Origin: Thiocapsa sp.
Lineage (GTDB): Bacteria > Pseudomonadota > Gammaproteobacteria > Chromatiales > Chromatiaceae
Assembly: GCF_018399035.1 (NCBI RefSeq)
Contig: NZ_CP073760.1
Location: 2,980,001-3,044,000 of the forward strand
DNA length: 64,000 nucleotides
Direction of reading: 5' to 3'
A program made the position numbers and the translations under genes. The notes beneath the pieces are model-generated. The model searched no databases and was not told the origin of the DNA. It saw nothing but the letters and a program-made list of their open reading frames with translations. Numbering within the stretch: position 1 is the stretch's first letter; the number at the start of each line of letters is the position of its first letter. Shown here piece by piece: positions 17,109-25,067 of this stretch.

Positions 17109-17911
17109 CGGTGACCGGGATCGGAATCGTCGGACCCGGACTCGCCGACTGGACCGGCGCCCACCCCGTGCTTGCGGGCGATCGGCCCTATGTCGCCGAC
17201 ACGCTGAGGGTCACGGCGCCGATCGGACTGAATCCAAACGAGCGGCGCCGCGCGACACTGGCGACTCGACTCGCCCTGGATGCGGCCCGACAAGCGACCG
17301 CCGGGCAACCGAACGGGAGCGACGACGATGACAGGGCCACGCTCGCCACCATCTTCGCCTCCGCCGACGGGGACATGGGTCTGATCGACTCCATGTGCCG
17401 GGACATCTACGGGCACCGGGTCCCGCCGTCGCCGACGGTATTCCAGAACTCGGTGCACAACGCGGTTGCCGGCTATTGGTCGATCGCCGAGGGCTGCCGG
17501 GGGCCGTCCACCAGTCTCGCCGCCGGCGACGGCACCTTCGCGGCGGGTCTGCTCGAGGCTGCCACGCAGGTTGCCTGCTTCGCGGGGTCGGTGCTCTTGG
17601 TCGCCTTCGAGGTGCCGGCACCCGAGCTGCTGCATCCACATCGGCCCTTCGACAACGCCTTCGCCTGCGCCTTCCGGCTCGCACCGGCGTCACCGGACGA
17701 GGACCGAACCACACTCGACTTGATCCTGAGCGAAGACGAGCAGCCATTCACGCCGATGCAGGATACCGCTCTGGAGGCCATGCGCCGGACCAACCCCGCC
17801 GCTCGCGCACTGCCGCTGCTCGCGGCCATCGCCGCCGCTCGACCGGCGGTGATCCGATTGCCCTACTGGCCGGGGCTTCAGCTCGAAGTCCGTCTGGAGC
17901 CATGCGCATGA
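17099..17911 (+). CDS. Ketosynthase chain-length-factor-like protein
   Basis: A 270-residue protein of the Ketoacyl-synt_2 type: TGIGIVGPGLADW at the N-terminus, then ATIFASADGDMGLIDSMC, FQNSVHNAVAGYWSIAEG and GPSTSLAAGDGTFAAGLLEA. The last segment sits where a ketosynthase has its active Cys; here Ser/Leu/Ala occupy the site, so it is not itself catalytic. Such proteins dimerise with the true synthase and set chain length. It overlaps the synthase gene by 10 bases and the next dehydratase by 10, consistent with stoichiometric translation. Confidence 0.85.
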   Translation: MRLTVTGIGIVGPGLADWTGAHPVLAGDRPYVADTLRVTAPIGLNPNERRRATLATRLALDAARQATAGQPNGSDDDDRATLATIFASADGDMGLIDSMCRDIYGHRVPPSPTVFQNSVHNAVAGYWSIAEGCRGPSTSLAAGDGTFAAGLLEAATQVACFAGSVLLVAFEVPAPELLHPHRPFDNAFACAFRLAPASPDEDRTTLDLILSEDEQPFTPMQDTALEAMRRTNPAARALPLLAAIAAARPAVIRLPYWPGLQLEVRLEPCA

Positions 17912-18342
17912 CCCTGCTCGAAGAGGTCTACGCCAAACTCCCTCATACCGGTGCCATGTGCCTGTTGGAGGAGGTCCTGAAGCGCGACCGAGACTCCATC
18001 CGCTGCGCGACGGCCTCCCACCGCGACCCGTATAATCCGCTGCGTCGCGACGGCATCCTCTCCGCGGTGCACGGCGTGGAATATGGCGCACAAGCGGCGG
18101 CGGCACACGGCGTCCTGTCCGATGTCCTCGACGGCGACGCGCCCCTACTCCTCGGGGCCGTGCGCGACTTGGACATGCGCGTCGCGCGACTCGACCGACT
18201 GCCCGCGCCGCTCCAGGTCACGGCGTGGCTCGAAGCACGCGCCGGGGTCAATGCCGTCTACCGCTTCGAGCTGAGCGCGGACGAACTCATCTGCGTGCGC
18301 GGGCGTATCACCCTGATGAGCGTCGCCGGAGAGGCCGCATGA
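17902..18342 (+). CDS. FabA/FabZ-like dehydratase (second hot-dog protein)
   Basis: A 146-residue hot-dog protein. LPHTGAMCLLEEVLKRDRD resembles the N-terminal strand of FabA/FabZ relatives in aryl-polyene clusters, and AVHGVEYGAQAAAAHGVL fits the central helix. The His/Glu pair of a dehydratase is plausibly the His in AVHGVEYGAQ with a Glu three residues on. It probably forms a heterodimer with the smaller dehydratase at 11690-11998, as reported for this pathway type. ATG 17902 is chosen; ATG 17908 would drop two residues. It overlaps both neighbours. Confidence 0.75.
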   Translation: MRMTLLEEVYAKLPHTGAMCLLEEVLKRDRDSIRCATASHRDPYNPLRRDGILSAVHGVEYGAQAAAAHGVLSDVLDGDAPLLLGAVRDLDMRVARLDRLPAPLQVTAWLEARAGVNAVYRFELSADELICVRGRITLMSVAGEAA

Positions 18343-18761
18343 GACGCGCTCTGGTCACGGGTGCACGCGGCGCCCTCGGTGCCTGCATCGCGCGGCGCTT
18401 GGCCCACGAGGGGCTGATGGTCTACGTGCACGGACACAGCCACCCGGAACATGCCGAGGCCGTCCGCGATGCGATACGCGCGGCAGGCGGCCGTGCCGAG
18501 GCGGTCGTCTTCGACGTGCGCGACGGCGACGCCGCCCGCGGCGCACTCGAGGGGGTCCTCGCGCAGGGACCGATCCAGGTGCTGGTCAACAATGCGGGAC
18601 TCCACGACGACGCACCCTTGGCCGGCATGAAGCCGGACCAATGGTCACGCGTCGTCGACGTCGCCTTGCTCGGCTTCTACAATGTCACCCAGCCCCTGCT
18701 CCTGCCGATGATTCGCGAGCGCCGGGGACAGATCATCAACCTGAACGGCACCATGACATGA
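18339..18761 (+). CDS. FabG-like 3-ketoacyl-ACP reductase, 3'-truncated
   Basis: A short-chain dehydrogenase cut to 140 residues. Present: MRRALVTGARGALGACIA (dinucleotide-binding TGxxxGxG), the DVRDGD acidic turn, LVNNAGLHDDAPL (NNAG) and the conserved Asn region VALLGFYNVTQPLL. The frame stops after GQIINLNGTMT, where family members continue with the catalytic Ser and then the YxxxK pair, so the catalytic Ser, Tyr and Lys and about 100 residues are absent. The last bases form an ATGA overlap with the glycosyltransferase start, so it is not an obvious frameshift: the missing part is not found in any frame downstream. It is probably inactive; the reductase may be supplied by housekeeping FabG. 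Confidence 0.8.
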   Translation: MRRALVTGARGALGACIARRLAHEGLMVYVHGHSHPEHAEAVRDAIRAAGGRAEAVVFDVRDGDAARGALEGVLAQGPIQVLVNNAGLHDDAPLAGMKPDQWSRVVDVALLGFYNVTQPLLLPMIRERRGQIINLNGTMT

Positions 18762-19555
18762 AAGGAACCATCGTTGTCATCCCTGCATTCAACGAGGCGC
18801 GGACGATCCGCGAGGTCGTCACCGCCGTCCGTCGGCAGGACGTCGATCGCATCATCGTCGTCGACGACGGCTCCACGGACGCCACCGCGACGCTGATTCA
18901 CGCCCTCGAAACGCAGGACGGCGCAGCGTCGAGCCTGGAGCTGATTCGGCACCCGACCAATCGCGGCAAAGGCTTCGCCTTGGCCAGCGGCATCACCCGC
19001 GCCCTCGCGTGCGGCGGTCAACGCATCGTCACCATCGATGCCGACGGCCAGCACTGCGCGGGCGACATCCCGCGCCTGGAGCGGGCCGCCATGCACGCAC
19101 CCGAGGCGATCGTCATCGCCGCACGGACCGAGGCCCGGGAGGCGGCACCGCCGTTGCGCCGCTTCGCCAACGAGGTGGCGGATTTTTGGATCTCCTGGGC
19201 CTGCGGGCGTCGCATCGACGACACCCAGTCCGGGTTCAGACTCTATCCCGCCGCCGTGCTCGCGCGCCTGAGCGCCCGACCGCGCCGCAACGCCGGCTTC
19301 GCCTTCGAGACCGAGCTGCTGATCGACGGCGTCGCCGCGGGCGCCGAGATCCGCAGCGTCCCCATCCTGACCCGCTACCTGCCGGACCGGCGTCTCAGCC
19401 ATTACCGGCCCTGGCGCGACACCTGGAGCATCATCCGGCTGGTCGGCGCAAAGCTGCTGCGTCGCGGCCTGTATCCAACGGGCTTGTTGCGCTCGCTCGA
19501 TCGCGCGAGCGGATCGGGGAAGGGCGGGGCCGCAGCGCTACGGGACATCGACTGA
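18758..19555 (+). CDS. Family 2 glycosyltransferase ending the pigment operon
   Basis: A 265-residue GT-A glycosyltransferase: VVIPAFNEARTIREVV, IIVVDDGSTDAT, NRGKGFALASGI and the nucleotide-sugar motif TIDADGQH (DxD-like), then DDTQSGFRLYP and a C-terminal basic RYLPDRRLSHYRPWRDTW segment before a short hydrophobic helix. It is related to dolichol-phosphate-mannose synthase-type enzymes in aryl-polyene clusters and presumably glycosylates the lipid anchor; the sugar is unknown. ATG 18758 overlaps the truncated ketoreductase by four bases. A GC-rich hairpin at 19578-19606 follows it but lacks a T-run. Confidence 0.85.
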   Translation: MKGTIVVIPAFNEARTIREVVTAVRRQDVDRIIVVDDGSTDATATLIHALETQDGAASSLELIRHPTNRGKGFALASGITRALACGGQRIVTIDADGQHCAGDIPRLERAAMHAPEAIVIAARTEAREAAPPLRRFANEVADFWISWACGRRIDDTQSGFRLYPAAVLARLSARPRRNAGFAFETELLIDGVAAGAEIRSVPILTRYLPDRRLSHYRPWRDTWSIIRLVGAKLLRRGLYPTGLLRSLDRASGSGKGGAAALRDID

Positions 19556-19681
19556 GCGGATTCAACCTAGACAAGGACCACCACCCGTCAGGCTATTGGG
19601 CGGTGGAAACAAGAACCCACCGACCGACGGCCTGAAGGGCGCAGTCGATGCGGTGGTCACGACGACGATAGGGAAAAGCAG

Positions 19682-20152
19682 ATGGAAAACGAGATCGCAC
19701 TCGGCATGCAGGGTCCCAAGCAAGCTCCACTGCACCGGGGGATTCGGGGGATTCGGGGGATCTTCAACTTACGAATGCTCATGCTGCTGGTCATAACCGT
19801 GAGCGTCATCGGTCTCGGGGGCTGTCGGACCGCGCCGATCCGAGATCTCGACGCGCGTCCGATCCCGCCGGGCGCCACCCTGCCCCAGGTCAGCAAGGCG
19901 ATCCAGGGCGCGGGCAACAGCTTGGGATGGGCGATGCAGGAAACCGGCCCGGGCATGATCGTCGGGACCATCGTCCTGCGCGATCATATGGCGAAGGTCG
20001 AGATCCCGTTCTCCACATCCAGTTACAGTATTCGCTACAGCTCCAGCACGAACCTCAAATACAACGACGAGAAGCAGACGATCCATTCCAACTACAACAG
20101 CTGGATTGCGAACCTCGACAACCAGATCCGAGCAAACCTATCGATGCTGTAG
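19682..20152 (+). CDS. Small outer-membrane lipoprotein, unknown function
   Basis: A 156-residue protein whose signal ends in a lipobox (VSVIGLGGC, Cys at about residue 48). The mature part includes VSKAIQGAGNSLGWAMQE and a Tyr/Asn-rich tail ending SNYNSWIANLDNQI, a pattern I have seen in small proteobacterial lipoproteins without assigned function. The 30 residues before the hydrophobic core contain a triple repeat RGIRGIRGI encoded by tandem GGGGGATTC copies, so the true start may be a later Met (MLMLLVITV). It lies between the pigment operon and the YdcF-like gene. Confidence 0.7.
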   Translation: MENEIALGMQGPKQAPLHRGIRGIRGIFNLRMLMLLVITVSVIGLGGCRTAPIRDLDARPIPPGATLPQVSKAIQGAGNSLGWAMQETGPGMIVGTIVLRDHMAKVEIPFSTSSYSIRYSSSTNLKYNDEKQTIHSNYNSWIANLDNQIRANLSML

Positions 20153-20171
20153 TCTGGACCGTCAAGACACC

Positions 20172-20840
20172 GTGAGCACACCCGGAACGCTTGATCGGGA
20201 CGAGATCGGAACCTTCGCGCTGACCTGCCTGATCGGGGTCGCGGCCTTGGGGCTTCCGTTCCTGGTCGCTCTCGCCCGGGTGCTCGCGGTCGGCCTTCGG
20301 TCCAAGACCGAGGGCCCGACCGGCGTGGTGGTGGTCTTCGGCAAGCGCTTGGTCGACGACCGGCCCGACCGGGACTATCGGGCACGACTCGAAACGGCGG
20401 CACGACTCACGACCGGATCGAGCGACCGGATCCTGATCCTCGGGGGCCGCACAGGAGGGGCACGCGTCACCGAGGCCGAGGCCGGCGCGCAGTTGCTGCG
20501 CGACATCCCCGGCAGCGACCAATGGCGTATCGTGCTCGAGCAGACCTCGCGCGACACCCTGACGAATCTGCGCAACGTGCGCGAGCTGTTGGCCGAGAAC
20601 GCCTCGCGCGAGCCGCTGACACTCATCTCCAATCGCTATCACCTGGCGCGGGTCGGTCAAATGGCGAGCAGCCTCGGACTGAGCCACCGACTCTGCGCAG
20701 CCGAGGATGTCGCCACCGCACTGCGCCCGTCGTCCCTTCATCGCTGGCTTATGGAAGGCTTCTATGTCGCCTGGTTCGCCACCGGGAAGGCATGGGCGCG
20801 CCTGACCCGCAATCACCGCATGCTCGCTCGGGTGACCTGA
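20172..20840 (+). CDS. YdcF-like (DUF218) membrane-anchored protein
   Basis: A 222-residue protein with one N-terminal membrane helix (about residues 14-38, LTCLIGVAALGLPFLVALA) followed by a DUF218 domain: VVVVFGKRLVDDRPD, ILILGGRTGGARVTEAEA, LEQTSRDTLTNLRNV and TLISNRYHLARV. YdcF/SanA relatives bind nucleotides or act in envelope maintenance; no substrate is known. Start at GTG 20172 keeps the anchor; a longer frame upstream is without character. A single repeat unit follows at 20884. Confidence 0.75.
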   Translation: MSTPGTLDRDEIGTFALTCLIGVAALGLPFLVALARVLAVGLRSKTEGPTGVVVVFGKRLVDDRPDRDYRARLETAARLTTGSSDRILILGGRTGGARVTEAEAGAQLLRDIPGSDQWRIVLEQTSRDTLTNLRNVRELLAENASREPLTLISNRYHLARVGQMASSLGLSHRLCAAEDVATALRPSSLHRWLMEGFYVAWFATGKAWARLTRNHRMLARVT

Positions 20841-20883
20841 GACGCGACATCGCGTCCGGTCCCGAGCATCGAATGCGCTCCAC

Positions 20884-20968
20884 TAAACCGCGTCCGGAGC
20901 GAAATGCATCGATATTGGAATGGAGCTGCCTCGGCCGGATCCTCGCGTGTCGGAGCTGACGCGGTTTA
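20884..20968. repeat. Single dispersed repeat unit (family 1)
   Basis: An isolated unit of 85 bp, TAAACCGCGTCCGGAGCG at the left and CGGAGCTGACGCGGTTTA at the right. It begins like type B but its right end recalls type A (GGAGCTG), so it looks like a hybrid or ancestral form, and it has no AT-rich linker. It separates the YdcF-like gene from the radical SAM gene. Confidence 0.85.
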
Positions 20969-20973
20969 GACAT

Positions 20974-20982
20974 AAAGGAGGT
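20974..20982 (+). promoter_or_regulatory. Strong Shine-Dalgarno site before the radical SAM gene
   Basis: AAAGGAGGT eight bases ahead of ATG 20991 is a near-perfect anti-16S complement, stronger than other sites in the window. It starts six bases after the repeat unit ends and fixes the start codon of the radical SAM gene. Confidence 0.8.
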
Positions 20983-20990
20983 CCAGCCGC

Positions 20991-22472
20991 ATGCGCATTC
21001 TGCTGATCAAACCCAAGGCCCGACTGAGGTCCGTTCTCGGCCTTCAGGCGTTCCAACGCATGGAGCCCCTCGAGCTCGGCTACCTGGCCGCCGCGGCCGG
21101 TCCCGAGCACGACACGCGGATCCTGGATCTGCGGCTGACCGCTTGGCCCGAGCTCGCCCTGCTCGACAGCCTGCGGCGCTTGCGCCCGGACCTGGTCGGC
21201 ATCACCGGCTACAGCCACGAGGCGTCCAGCGTCAAAGCGATCGCCCGCCGCGTGCGCCGAGCGTTACCCGGAACAACCGTCGTCGTCGGAGGCCATCACG
21301 CGACCGTCGCCCCTCGAGACTATCGGATCGAGGCGATCGATGCCGTCGTCCGCGGCGAGGGTTGCGCACCCTTCGCGCAGATCGTCCGTGCACTCGCCGC
21401 CGGTCGCGGGCTGGAAGGCATCCCGCAGGTGCTGCTTCCGGAGCGCACCTGGTGCGACGATGAAGAGCGGCTCTGGCCGCGGTTTCCCGATCCCGCCATG
21501 CTGCCGCTGCCCAGACGCGACCTCTGGGACACTCGCCATTACCGCAGCATCTGGACCGGCGAGAAGCTGCCGCGCTGGCATCCCTTGTTTCCGAGGGTGG
21601 CGATGGTTCGCACCTCATGGGGCTGCCGCATGACGTGCTCCTTCTGCATCGTGCCGCATCTGTGCGGCGGCATCCACCGAACGCGTCCGGTGCAGTCCGT
21701 GGTCGATGAGATCGCCTCCCTGGATGTGAATCACGTCTATTTCTGCGACGACGAGAACTTCATCGACGAGCCGTTCGCTTGGGCGCTTGCCGACGCCTTG
21801 GAGGCACGCGGCGTGAAGAAGCGCTACTTCGCCTGGACCCGCGCCACCACCGTCAACCGCTCCCCGGAGCTGTTGCGACGCTGGCGCGAGATCGGCCTGG
21901 ATGCGGCCTTTCTCGGCTTCGAATTCCCGAGCGACGCGGAGCTCAAGCGCGCGGCCAAAGGCGGAACGGTCGCGGCCAACGAGCGCGCCCTGGAGCAATT
22001 GCGCGCGATGGACGTGGCCGTGCATGCCGCCTTCATGGTGCAGCCCGAATACGGGGCGCTCGAGTTCGCGCGACTGCGCGACTATGTCCGCCGACTGCCG
22101 CCGGTGCAGTGCAGCTTCACCGTCTGCACGCCCTCCCCCGGCACCGCCGACTATCAGGCCATGCAGCCGCGGATCTGGGTCGACAATCCGCATGACCTGC
22201 ACGACTGCATGCATCCCCTGACCCCGACCGCACTGCCGCTTCGGGAGTTTGTGCGCTCGTTCGCCGAGCAGGCCCATGTCGCACTGGAAAAGGTGCCGAT
22301 GCGGGTCAACCGCCATCTGGCCGCGCCCGATCAAATGGTGAGGGTCGCCCTCGCCGGCCGGAAGTATCATCAGGGTCTCGCGTCCATCGATCGCGACTAC
22401 CCCGAGGCGCTTCGGGGCGACACCGGCGCCGCGATCCGTCCCGAAGGATTGGCCCGAGACGCGTTACCCTAA
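20991..22472 (+). CDS. B12-binding-domain radical SAM protein
   Basis: A 493-residue enzyme: an N-terminal B12-binding-like Rossmann domain (MRILLIKPKARLRS, MEPLELGYLAAAAG, PDLVGITGYSHEASSV, TVVVGGHHATVAP) and a radical SAM core with CRMTCSFC at about residues 212-219 for the 4Fe-4S cluster. The cobalamin-coordinating DxHxxG motif is not visible, so cobalamin may bind base-off or not at all. Relatives include BchE and hopanoid- and C-methylating enzymes; its substrate cannot be inferred. It may belong to the pigment locus by proximity, but a repeat and two other genes intervene. Confidence 0.8.
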   Translation: MRILLIKPKARLRSVLGLQAFQRMEPLELGYLAAAAGPEHDTRILDLRLTAWPELALLDSLRRLRPDLVGITGYSHEASSVKAIARRVRRALPGTTVVVGGHHATVAPRDYRIEAIDAVVRGEGCAPFAQIVRALAAGRGLEGIPQVLLPERTWCDDEERLWPRFPDPAMLPLPRRDLWDTRHYRSIWTGEKLPRWHPLFPRVAMVRTSWGCRMTCSFCIVPHLCGGIHRTRPVQSVVDEIASLDVNHVYFCDDENFIDEPFAWALADALEARGVKKRYFAWTRATTVNRSPELLRRWREIGLDAAFLGFEFPSDAELKRAAKGGTVAANERALEQLRAMDVAVHAAFMVQPEYGALEFARLRDYVRRLPPVQCSFTVCTPSPGTADYQAMQPRIWVDNPHDLHDCMHPLTPTALPLREFVRSFAEQAHVALEKVPMRVNRHLAAPDQMVRVALAGRKYHQGLASIDRDYPEALRGDTGAAIRPEGLARDALP

Positions 22473-22702
22473 GATCCGGCAGTTGAACGGCCCCCGGAGT
22501 GCGTCCCGCGTGGTGTCCGGCAAGGAGCGACGAGGCGTCGTAGTAGTTCTACGACAACGCGTTGCAACGCAGTCGGGCGCCGCGCGGGGCGTGCTCCAGG
22601 GGTCGTAGCGGCCATCACCCGGCGAGTGAGGCGTCATGTGGCCAATATCCTCAAAGACGTCAGACACTTGCATGTGGCACGAGGCGGTTAACTGCCGGAT
22701 CC
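22473..22702. repeat. 230-bp inverted-repeat element (family 2)
   Basis: The left end 22473-22492 (GATCCGGCAGTTGAACGGCC) and right end 22683-22702 (GGCGGTTAACTGCCGGATCC) share a 12-bp perfect inverted arm GATCCGGCAGTT. The interior is non-coding and holds a hairpin TCGTAG/CTACGA near 22539-22555. The left end abuts the TAA of the radical SAM gene. A third copy of the end sequence is at 59051-59075. The layout suits a non-autonomous mobile element or remnant; no target duplication was found by eye. Confidence 0.7.
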
Positions 22703-22758
22703 AGGGTTACCGGCCCGGATCGGTGTCGGCGCTTCACAACAACAACGGGAGAGGAAGC

Positions 22759-22950
22759 ATGCGGAAAGGAAGAATGTCGAAGGCATCGATTATCTGCCTA
22801 ATGGTCGCCCTCGCGGCCTTGACGGCTTGCACCAAGCAAGAGTCGAAAGCGAACTGGAACAACATCAAGGAAGGCTCGAAAAACACCTGGCAGCAGGCCA
22901 AGAAGGCCGTTTCGGAGGGGACCGAGGACTTCAAGGAGAGTACGAAGTAG
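22759..22950 (+). CDS. Small entericidin-like lipoprotein
   Basis: A 63-residue protein: MSKASIICLMVALAALTAC forms a lipoprotein signal with lipobox ALTAC, and the mature part is a short charged helix (ESKANWNNIKEGSKNTWQQA). It is reminiscent of entericidins and small Lys/Glu-rich lipoproteins; function unknown. ATG 22759 has GGAGAGGAAG upstream; ATG 22774 is preceded by GGAAAGGAAG and is equally plausible. Nothing identifiable lies between it and zapD apart from a short spacer. Confidence 0.65.
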   Translation: MRKGRMSKASIICLMVALAALTACTKQESKANWNNIKEGSKNTWQQAKKAVSEGTEDFKESTK

Positions 22951-23140
22951 GCTCGCGGATCAGGATCGACAAACACGCCGGACAAGATTGGCGCGGAGGT
23001 GACAACCCCTCGCGAAAACGGGAGAATTCCCCCCATGGTATCGCGCATCGCTTCGATGGGTGCGTGACGTTGGAACGACCGCCGCGCCGACCGAGCCGAG
23101 ATGACCGGATCCGGGTCGCGCGCAGCCCAGAGGCGCCTTT

Positions 23141-23908
23141 GTGTCGACACTGATGACCTTCGAGCATCCGCTGAACGAGCGCGTCCGCACCTTCCTGCGG
23201 ATCGAGCATCTGTTCGAGCGTCTCAACTATTTCGCGCCTCAGTACGACGCCTGGGCGACCCGGGTCGCTGTCGAGACCTTGCTCGACATTGCCGCGGTGA
23301 CCGCACGCGCGGACGTGAAGACCGAGCTGCTCAAGGAGCTCGAGCGCAACATCGCCACGCTCAAGCGTTTCGGGGACCAGCCCGGGGTCGATCCGCGGGC
23401 CTTGGACCGGGTGCTCGGCGACCTTGCGGATGCCGTCGGCGGCGTCCATCGCCTGTCCGGACCCATCGGGCAGATCGCCCGCGAGGACGATCTTCTCAAG
23501 AGCGTCGCCCAGCGCAGCAGCATTCCGGGCGGGGCCTGCAGCTTCGATCTGCCGCATTTTCATCACTGGCTGATCCAAGCACCGGAGATCAGGCAGGCAC
23601 GGCTCGACCACTGGCTTCTGGATCTGCGACCGGTGGAGCGGGCGATCCGTCTCGTGCTCTCGCTCGCCCGTACCAGCGCATCACCTCGCCAGGTGCTCGC
23701 GGAGGGCGGTTTCTTTCAGGAAGCGCTCGATGTGCAGGCGCCTGCGCAGATGGTGCGGGTCGGCATCAACGGGACGGGGGCACTCTATCCGGAGATCAGC
23801 GGTCACAAGAGCCGCTTCAGCATCCGCTTCATGCAGTCCGGACCGCAAGGGCGGCCGTCTCAGATCCCGGAAAACATCCCCTTCAAGCTGACCTGCTGCG
23901 TCTTTTGA
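23141..23908 (+). CDS. zapD: Cell division protein ZapD
   Basis: ZapD binds the FtsZ C-terminal tail and bundles protofilaments at the Z ring. The 255-residue product has [21 protein letters not shown] at the N-terminus, DLPHFHHWL and [11 protein letters not shown], all typical, and the family length of about 250. Start at GTG 23141; ATG 23153 ([10 protein letters not shown]) is an alternative that matches many homologues. It overlaps yacG by four bases, the common zapD-yacG pair. Confidence 0.95.
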   Translation: MSTLMTFEHPLNERVRTFLRIEHLFERLNYFAPQYDAWATRVAVETLLDIAAVTARADVKTELLKELERNIATLKRFGDQPGVDPRALDRVLGDLADAVGGVHRLSGPIGQIAREDDLLKSVAQRSSIPGGACSFDLPHFHHWLIQAPEIRQARLDHWLLDLRPVERAIRLVLSLARTSASPRQVLAEGGFFQEALDVQAPAQMVRVGINGTGALYPEISGHKSRFSIRFMQSGPQGRPSQIPENIPFKLTCCVF

Positions 23909-24111
23909 ACCGCGTCCTGCACACGATCGTCTCCTGTCCGCGTTGCGGCAAGTCTGTCGTTTGGGGTCCGGATGCACCATGGCGCCCCTTCTGCAGCAAG
24001 CGCTGCCGTTTGGTCGATCTGGGCGAGTGGCTGGACGAGAATCATCGGATCCCCGGAACGGAGGAGGATCCCGACGAGGATTCGCCCATGAGCGAGCATG
24101 CGCCGGGTTAA
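23905..24111 (+). CDS. yacG: DNA gyrase inhibitor / zinc-binding protein YacG
   Basis: A 68-residue zinc-ribbon protein: [11 protein letters not shown] and [17 protein letters not shown] give the four Cys ligands, followed by the acidic tail EEDPDEDS. YacG binds GyrB and inhibits gyrase in vitro. The start is TTG 23905, overlapping the zapD stop. It is convergent with the Nudix/ThiE gene, six bases away. Confidence 0.93.
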   Translation: MNRVLHTIVSCPRCGKSVVWGPDAPWRPFCSKRCRLVDLGEWLDENHRIPGTEEDPDEDSPMSEHAPG

Positions 24112-24116
24112 ACCGA

Positions 24117-25067
24117 TCAATCGATCGGCCAAAAGCCTCGAATCGCCGCCACACCCTGCGCACCATGCTCGCGGGCGGCCTCCAGATCCGAACCCGCCAA
24201 ACCGCCCAGCGCATAAACCGGGAGTGTTGCAGCATCGGCAAGCTCGGCGAAGTGGCGCCAGCCGAGCGGCTCGACGTCCGGATGCGAGGCGGTCGGCTGG
24301 ACCGGCGAGAGCAGCGCGTAGTCGAGCCCGAGGCACGCCGCGCGCACGAGATCATCGGCGGCGTGACAGGAGGCGCCGACCAGATCGTCGGGTCGACCCG
24401 GACGCCCGCTCAGTCCTGCGAGGGTCTGGCCTCGGAGATGCAGGCCGTGACGCGGCATCTCGAGCGTCTCGTCCGGGTCGCGATTCAAGAGGAGACGTGC
24501 ACCGCTTTGCTCGCAGAGCCTGAAGGCGTCTCGTGCCAAATTCCGATAGTCGGCCTGATCCAGCTCGTGCGCACGCAATTGGACGAGCCTGATGCCGCTC
24601 GCGACGGCGCGCGACAGGCGCGCCAAAAAGAGCTCGGGGCGGAGCGGGTCAGGCCCAGTGATCAACATCCGCCCGGGCAGGCGCAGGGCGGTGATGATGG
24701 GGCGATCGGCCGCGGGAAAACAGGCCGGATCCATGGCCTCGGGACGTTGCCAGGCGAGGGGCTGCCCTTCCAAACCGACCGGGATACCGGCGTAGGAGCG
24801 GACGCATCGGACATCGAGGAGGACGTGCCGGTCGCCGTAATGGTGTCGGATGCGGATCAGCGGTCGGCTGTCGCGGACCTCGATGCCGAGCTCCTCGGCC
24901 AGCTCGCGCGCCAAGCCCTGCTCGGGCGACTCGCCCGGCTCGAGCTTGCCGCCCGGAAACTCCCACAGTCCGCCCTGATGGACGTGATCGGGGCGTTTGG
25001 TGACCAGCACGCGTCCGGCCGGGTCGGAAATCGCGCCGACCATCACATGAATCAGCTCGACGCTCAA
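24117..25067 (-). CDS. Nudix hydrolase fused to a thiamine-phosphate-synthase-like domain
   Basis: A 316-residue two-domain protein. Residues 5-130 are a MutT-type Nudix hydrolase with the Nudix box GGKLEPGESPEQGLARELAEELG. Residues 140-316 are a TMP-TENI/ThiE-like barrel (LITGPDPLRPELF, GIRLVQLRAHELDQ, LSPVQPTASHPDV, VYALGGLAGSD). This fusion is known from gammaproteobacteria; the first domain is predicted to clear 8-oxo-dGTP and the second domain's role is unclear. Start TTG 25067 overlaps the argJ stop; GTG 25046 and ATG 25043 are alternatives and would shorten it by seven or eight residues. It follows argJ as in other members of the class. Confidence 0.88.
   Translation of the reverse strand: MSVELIHVMVGAISDPAGRVLVTKRPDHVHQGGLWEFPGGKLEPGESPEQGLARELAEELGIEVRDSRPLIRIRHHYGDRHVLLDVRCVRSYAGIPVGLEGQPLAWQRPEAMDPACFPAADRPIITALRLPGRMLITGPDPLRPELFLARLSRAVASGIRLVQLRAHELDQADYRNLARDAFRLCEQSGARLLLNRDPDETLEMPRHGLHLRGQTLAGLSGRPGRPDDLVGASCHAADDLVRAACLGLDYALLSPVQPTASHPDVEPLGWRHFAELADAATLPVYALGGLAGSDLEAAREHGAQGVAAIRGFWPID

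Noticed and set aside
19578..19606. Hairpin after the glycosyltransferase as a terminator
   Set aside because: CCACCACCC/GGGCGGTGG can pair with one mismatch but no T-run follows, so a terminator is not supported.
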